A DNA stretch of 64,000 bases from Chrysophaeum taylorii (taxonomy: Eukaryota > Sar > Pelagophyceae > Pelagomonadales > Pelagomonadaceae): contig JAQMWT010000314.1 of assembly GCA_029834535.1 (NCBI GenBank), positions 744,001-808,000 of the forward strand. Direction: 5' to 3'. The translations under genes were made by a program, and so were the position numbers. Of the stretch, positions 61,184 through 64,000 are shown piece after piece (position 1 is the first letter of the stretch; each line of letters begins with the position of its first letter). A model generated the notes under the pieces. The model was given only the letters and a program-made list of their open reading frames with translations. It was not told the origin of the DNA and made no database searches.

Positions 61184-61759
61184 TACACTCCACGCCAGAC
61201 CCCACTCTGGAGATATCTTCGCCATCGTCACATCCTACGTCTTCTGCTTCTGCTCGCTTGCTGATTTCGACGCCTTGCGTCAACAAGTCGAACTGCTCCA
61301 GGAAACTCTTCTATCTTCACGGACCCGCTCGCCAAGTCTAACTTCTTGGAAAACCAACTGGGCACCTTACAACTAGATTCTCTTTTGCCACCCATACTGA
61401 ATGCTCTACTTGCACTCACATTTCACTTGGCACCACATCATTCAGCTATTGGTGTTCACCAACTTACAGCAGAAGCTGACGATGATTCCAACACTCTCGA
61501 ACCGGTAACGACATCTACCTCCTCACCTCAGATAATCCTAACACACTGTCTGTTGTACCTGTGTTTCGTAATGTTCTGTTCAAAAGCGTCAAATCGACTT
61601 TCAGCCCCACCAAACCTAGTCTTAACGACACTCCTTCTATACTCTTGATGCTTCGTATGTGACCTCTGCGACCATCAAGACTGTATTCTCCTTTTTCTTT
61701 CCTTCATCATCATCTTTCTCAAGAGGTGTTCTATAGTCGCACCTTGCATCTCGAGGGGG

Positions 61760-62073
61760 TGCAGAGAAATCTGCTGCCTCTTACCCTTATCCGTCCGTTG
61801 AGAACGTGATCTCTTCCTTACCCTTCTTCTTCCTTTCTACACAGTCAATTAGTCCTCTGATTTGTGTTCAAGCTCATCATCATGGTCTAGCGCGTCCAGA
61901 GGTATGTAGCACTATACACTTAACCTTTCTCGTGTAGTTCTAGATGCCGCCTGTCGTGTTCTGAGGATATAGGGAACATACCTTTCATTCCCCGAATTAA
62001 ATACTTCCAGACGTTCATGATGAGACGGGATGGTTTCCCAGGTGACTTACCACTGCATGCTAAATGCTCTGCA
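61760..62073 (+). repeat. 3' LTR of copy 3
   Basis: 314 bp, with about a dozen differences from the 5' LTR. Confidence 0.88.
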
Positions 62074-62475
62074 GGGGGGGGCGATCCCTCCGCGCTATAT
62101 GGGAGGCCTAGGGCAGGGGATACCGACCCCCCAGCGCTAAGCTTTCGTGCTGGGGGGGCGTTCTTTTCGTGTTCTCGCGCGCCCCCGGATGCGGCTGTCG
62201 CCAAGCCCTCCGACTGCACTCGCGTATTACGCTCTTACGACGCACCCGGTTCGCTCCTCTCCGTTCACACTGCAGGTTCCATCTTGCAGCACACTGAGCC
62301 CAACAGCTACCATTGCGATTAGCACCCAGTCGACATTTTCCGTAGCACCCGCGAGGATAACCCCCAATCTCCAAAGGTTGGGCACGCGGTCTGCTCTCAG
62401 CATTCTGCCGGATGTCACTGCGGCACACCGCTAGCCCCACCCAGTTGTGTTGCGAATCAAGGGAAGTCAACTGCC
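62074..62475. other. GC-rich junction with a hairpin, then unassigned sequence
   Basis: Begins with a G7 run. At about 62128-62159 'ccccccagc' and 'gctggggggg' face each other across a short loop, giving a strong potential hairpin. No gene recognised. Confidence 0.45.
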
Positions 62476-63624
62476 ATGCCTATCTCTTCCTTCATTCCCG
62501 CACACTCGCTGCTAGTCACAGTCTCGCATGACTGCTTATCGGACAGTTCTCGCATTGTGGACATTACCTCACATCATATTCACTCTTCGTACATTTCCCG
62601 TCCACAGATTAACCCTCTCTTGAAACGTACGCTCCCTACACGTTGTATACTGTACAGCCCTCGCATATCGACAACACCCTTCTGTCGAATGTCTTACCTT
62701 TCAGTCACTGCACGATTCACCAGGGATGCACCACGCTCCCTCGCGCTTGTACATCAAGCGAAGTTTGATTCTGGTGAAAACGACTCCGGACATGAAATGA
62801 ATACTGGATCAGTCGATTGTCACGACTCAGGATTACTTTGCCGAGTAGAACACGAAAGATGCGACTCCGACCATACCTTCGAAGTCAGCTCCCCCGCTGG
62901 CAAGGACAATATCCTCGACCAGTCCATCAAGGACAATATCTTCGAACAGTCCATCGCCTTCAGGCATTTTCTCCTGTTGCCCGACTCTTCTGCATTTTCT
63001 GCACAGGGCACCGACTCTTCTGCACAGGACACACGCCTGCATCCACCATCATACGCGATACACTCGCAAACCTTAGTCTCAGTCCAATCATCTTTCGATG
63101 ATAGCAAATCGCAACCTCCACCAGACTACAACTCCAGGTCTACAGCAAATTTAGAGTTTTCATATTTATGGCCACCCCCAGACGACGATATCCCGATATC
63201 AACATCACACTATGATTATCCGCATATTACTTTAGACGCTCATAGTTTAGCTTCAGCTGTCCCACGCTACACTCAGGACGACAGCTTCGACACGTATGTG
63301 ACAACCATTTCTGGTTCTCTCATCTTCCAGGAAGAGCTTCGCCTTACTCGCTATCGCTACGACGATTACCTTACCATGTCGAAACCGATTTGGTTAAATG
63401 GTCATATCTCTTCATGGGATAACGCTGCCGCTCAGTCACATCGTCGCACCCTTATTAGCCCAACTTTAGTCGCAATAGAGTCTAATCCCTACGGCCACTC
63501 TCACTATTCGCCTTTCGATCAATCATTGGTCTGTTGTACACTTCACGACTGCCTGACCCATGATCCCTACTGTTGTTATCAGTTAGACCACCCGTTCTAC
63601 TACGAGGATCCCCCAGCCACTTAG
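62476..63624 (+). CDS. Unassigned open frame, 382 aa
   Basis: Open without interruption and with AT-richer codon use like the neighbouring giant element rather than the GC-rich host genes. The protein is Ser/His/Asp/Tyr-rich with internal near-repeats ('KDNILDQSIKDNIFEQSI', 'DSSAFSAQGTDSSAQDT') and several D-Y-P phrases. No domain was recognised. It may be part of another mobile element, or an accessory frame related to the Copia neighbour. A real host gene is less likely. Confidence 0.4.
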   Translation: MPISSFIPAHSLLVTVSHDCLSDSSRIVDITSHHIHSSYISRPQINPLLKRTLPTRCILYSPRISTTPFCRMSYLSVTARFTRDAPRSLALVHQAKFDSGENDSGHEMNTGSVDCHDSGLLCRVEHERCDSDHTFEVSSPAGKDNILDQSIKDNIFEQSIAFRHFLLLPDSSAFSAQGTDSSAQDTRLHPPSYAIHSQTLVSVQSSFDDSKSQPPPDYNSRSTANLEFSYLWPPPDDDIPISTSHYDYPHITLDAHSLASAVPRYTQDDSFDTYVTTISGSLIFQEELRLTRYRYDDYLTMSKPIWLNGHISSWDNAAAQSHRRTLISPTLVAIESNPYGHSHYSPFDQSLVCCTLHDCLTHDPYCCYQLDHPFYYEDPPAT

Positions 63625-64000
63625 GATTTATCCACCCGCACGCACCGTCGTCATATGTCACGGAACACCCACGACTTAATGCATGCGACTCTCGACTTCA
63701 ACTATGACACTATTACACTCGCTTATTCTTCACGCTATTGTCATTACATCCTTCTTTCTGGAGAGATTTGACCCTCTCCGGGTACATGGTAGAGACTGCG
63801 TGCAGTCTTAGGCGTGTACAGACCATTCCGCTTGTCACATGCTACTACACAAGGTAGAGATTTAGGCCCTAACTCCATAAGGACATTAGGTCCCATAAAA
63901 GCGCTCACACTGACAACGAGGAATGAAGCCTCCATTAGTTAAACAGAAAACCTCATACCTGACGGTACGCACCTGGAGGTCTACTCCTTGTTGGAAGTGA
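63625..64000. other. Right-edge sequence, nothing recognised
   Basis: AT-rich with short phrases such as 'gtagagactg' and 'gtagagattt'. No coding signal. It may continue a mobile element past the edge. Confidence 0.3.

Larger units (their letters stand above)
50727..62073 (+). mobile_element. Giant Copia-type LTR retrotransposon, copy 3
   Basis: Fossil element of about 11.35 kb. LTRs at 50727-51042 and 61760-62073 start TGCAGAG and end CTCTGCA. Order of parts: gag-like protein (51564-52742), unassigned middle region (52866-56400), integrase with zinc-binding head and DDE-type core (about 56670-57200), RT (about 58600-59250, catalytic 'LSVDDIDI'), RNase H (about 59760-60290) and an extra 3' open frame (60523-61075). 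The IN-RT-RH order is that of Copia. It is about twice the length of copies 1 and 2 and unrelated to them in sequence. LTRs differ by roughly 4%, so it is older than copy 2. It is broken, with many (about ten) breaks. No clear target duplication. A polypurine stretch cgaggggg precedes the 3' LTR. Confidence 0.88.

Overview
The window looks like nuclear DNA of a single-celled eukaryote, most likely a stramenopile alga or a similar GC-rich, intron-poor protist. This is an inference. The evidence is an SRP-receptor alpha subunit, an ADAT3-type tRNA deaminase subunit, a MATH/BTB protein, a CRAL-TRIO protein and a long tyrosinase, all as open frames without visible introns, packed tail-to-tail or head-to-head with tens of bases between them. 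Long stretches are mobile-element debris: Copia, Helitron, Crypton-like and short retroposons.

Layout. 1-5.0 kb: decayed reverse-transcriptase element and relic coding sequence, cut by a SINE-like insertion. 5.3-10.5 kb: an unknown gene, a type-II DnaJ co-chaperone and a secreted kelch-like protein. 10.6-16.3 kb: Copia copy 1 (+), carrying a nested SINE-like element. 16.6-22.4 kb: compact host block with an RluA-type pseudouridine synthase, an unknown gene, SRP receptor alpha, a CRAL-TRIO protein and a MATH/BTB protein. 22.4-28.7 kb: three 5'-truncated Helitron helicase fragments and two short-repeat arrays, placed in inverted orientation on either side of a membrane-anchored tyrosinase. 28.7-32.2 kb: Crypton-like tyrosine-recombinase transposon bounded by 15-bp inverted repeats, inserted in a Helitron-associated T/G-rich tract. 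32.3-37.76 kb: Copia copy 2 (-), young, with a 5-bp target duplication. 37.8-40.0 kb: FkbM methyltransferase, a small possibly targeted protein and an IQ-like helical protein. 40.0-40.8 kb: LINE-like remnant. 41.2-45.0 kb: a long gene joining two ubiquitin-protease-like (USP) domains to a TnpB/Fanzor-type RuvC nuclease domain. 45.7-49.0 kb: ADAT3-like gene, GH45 cellulase and high-molecular-weight FabG-like reductase. 49.0-64.0 kb: more AT-rich, dominated by a very long (11.3 kb) Copia-type LTR element and an unassigned open frame beyond it.

The most unusual item is the USP-Fanzor gene at 41.2-45.0 kb. Its three reading-frame changes fall at homopolymer runs (A7, G8, C5), so they may be sequence errors and the gene may be one open protein of about 1,260 residues. 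Other points worth following are the inverted-repeat-bounded Crypton, the Helitron-bracketed tyrosinase, an 18-nt motif recurring five times in the giant Copia element, and two short retroposon families whose insertions show clean target-site duplications.

The host genes do not form a pathway. They cover translation and RNA modification (RluA, ADAT3), protein targeting and folding (SRP receptor, DnaJ), lipid handling (CRAL-TRIO, FabG-like), protein turnover (MATH/BTB) and secreted or surface functions (kelch-like, tyrosinase, GH45).
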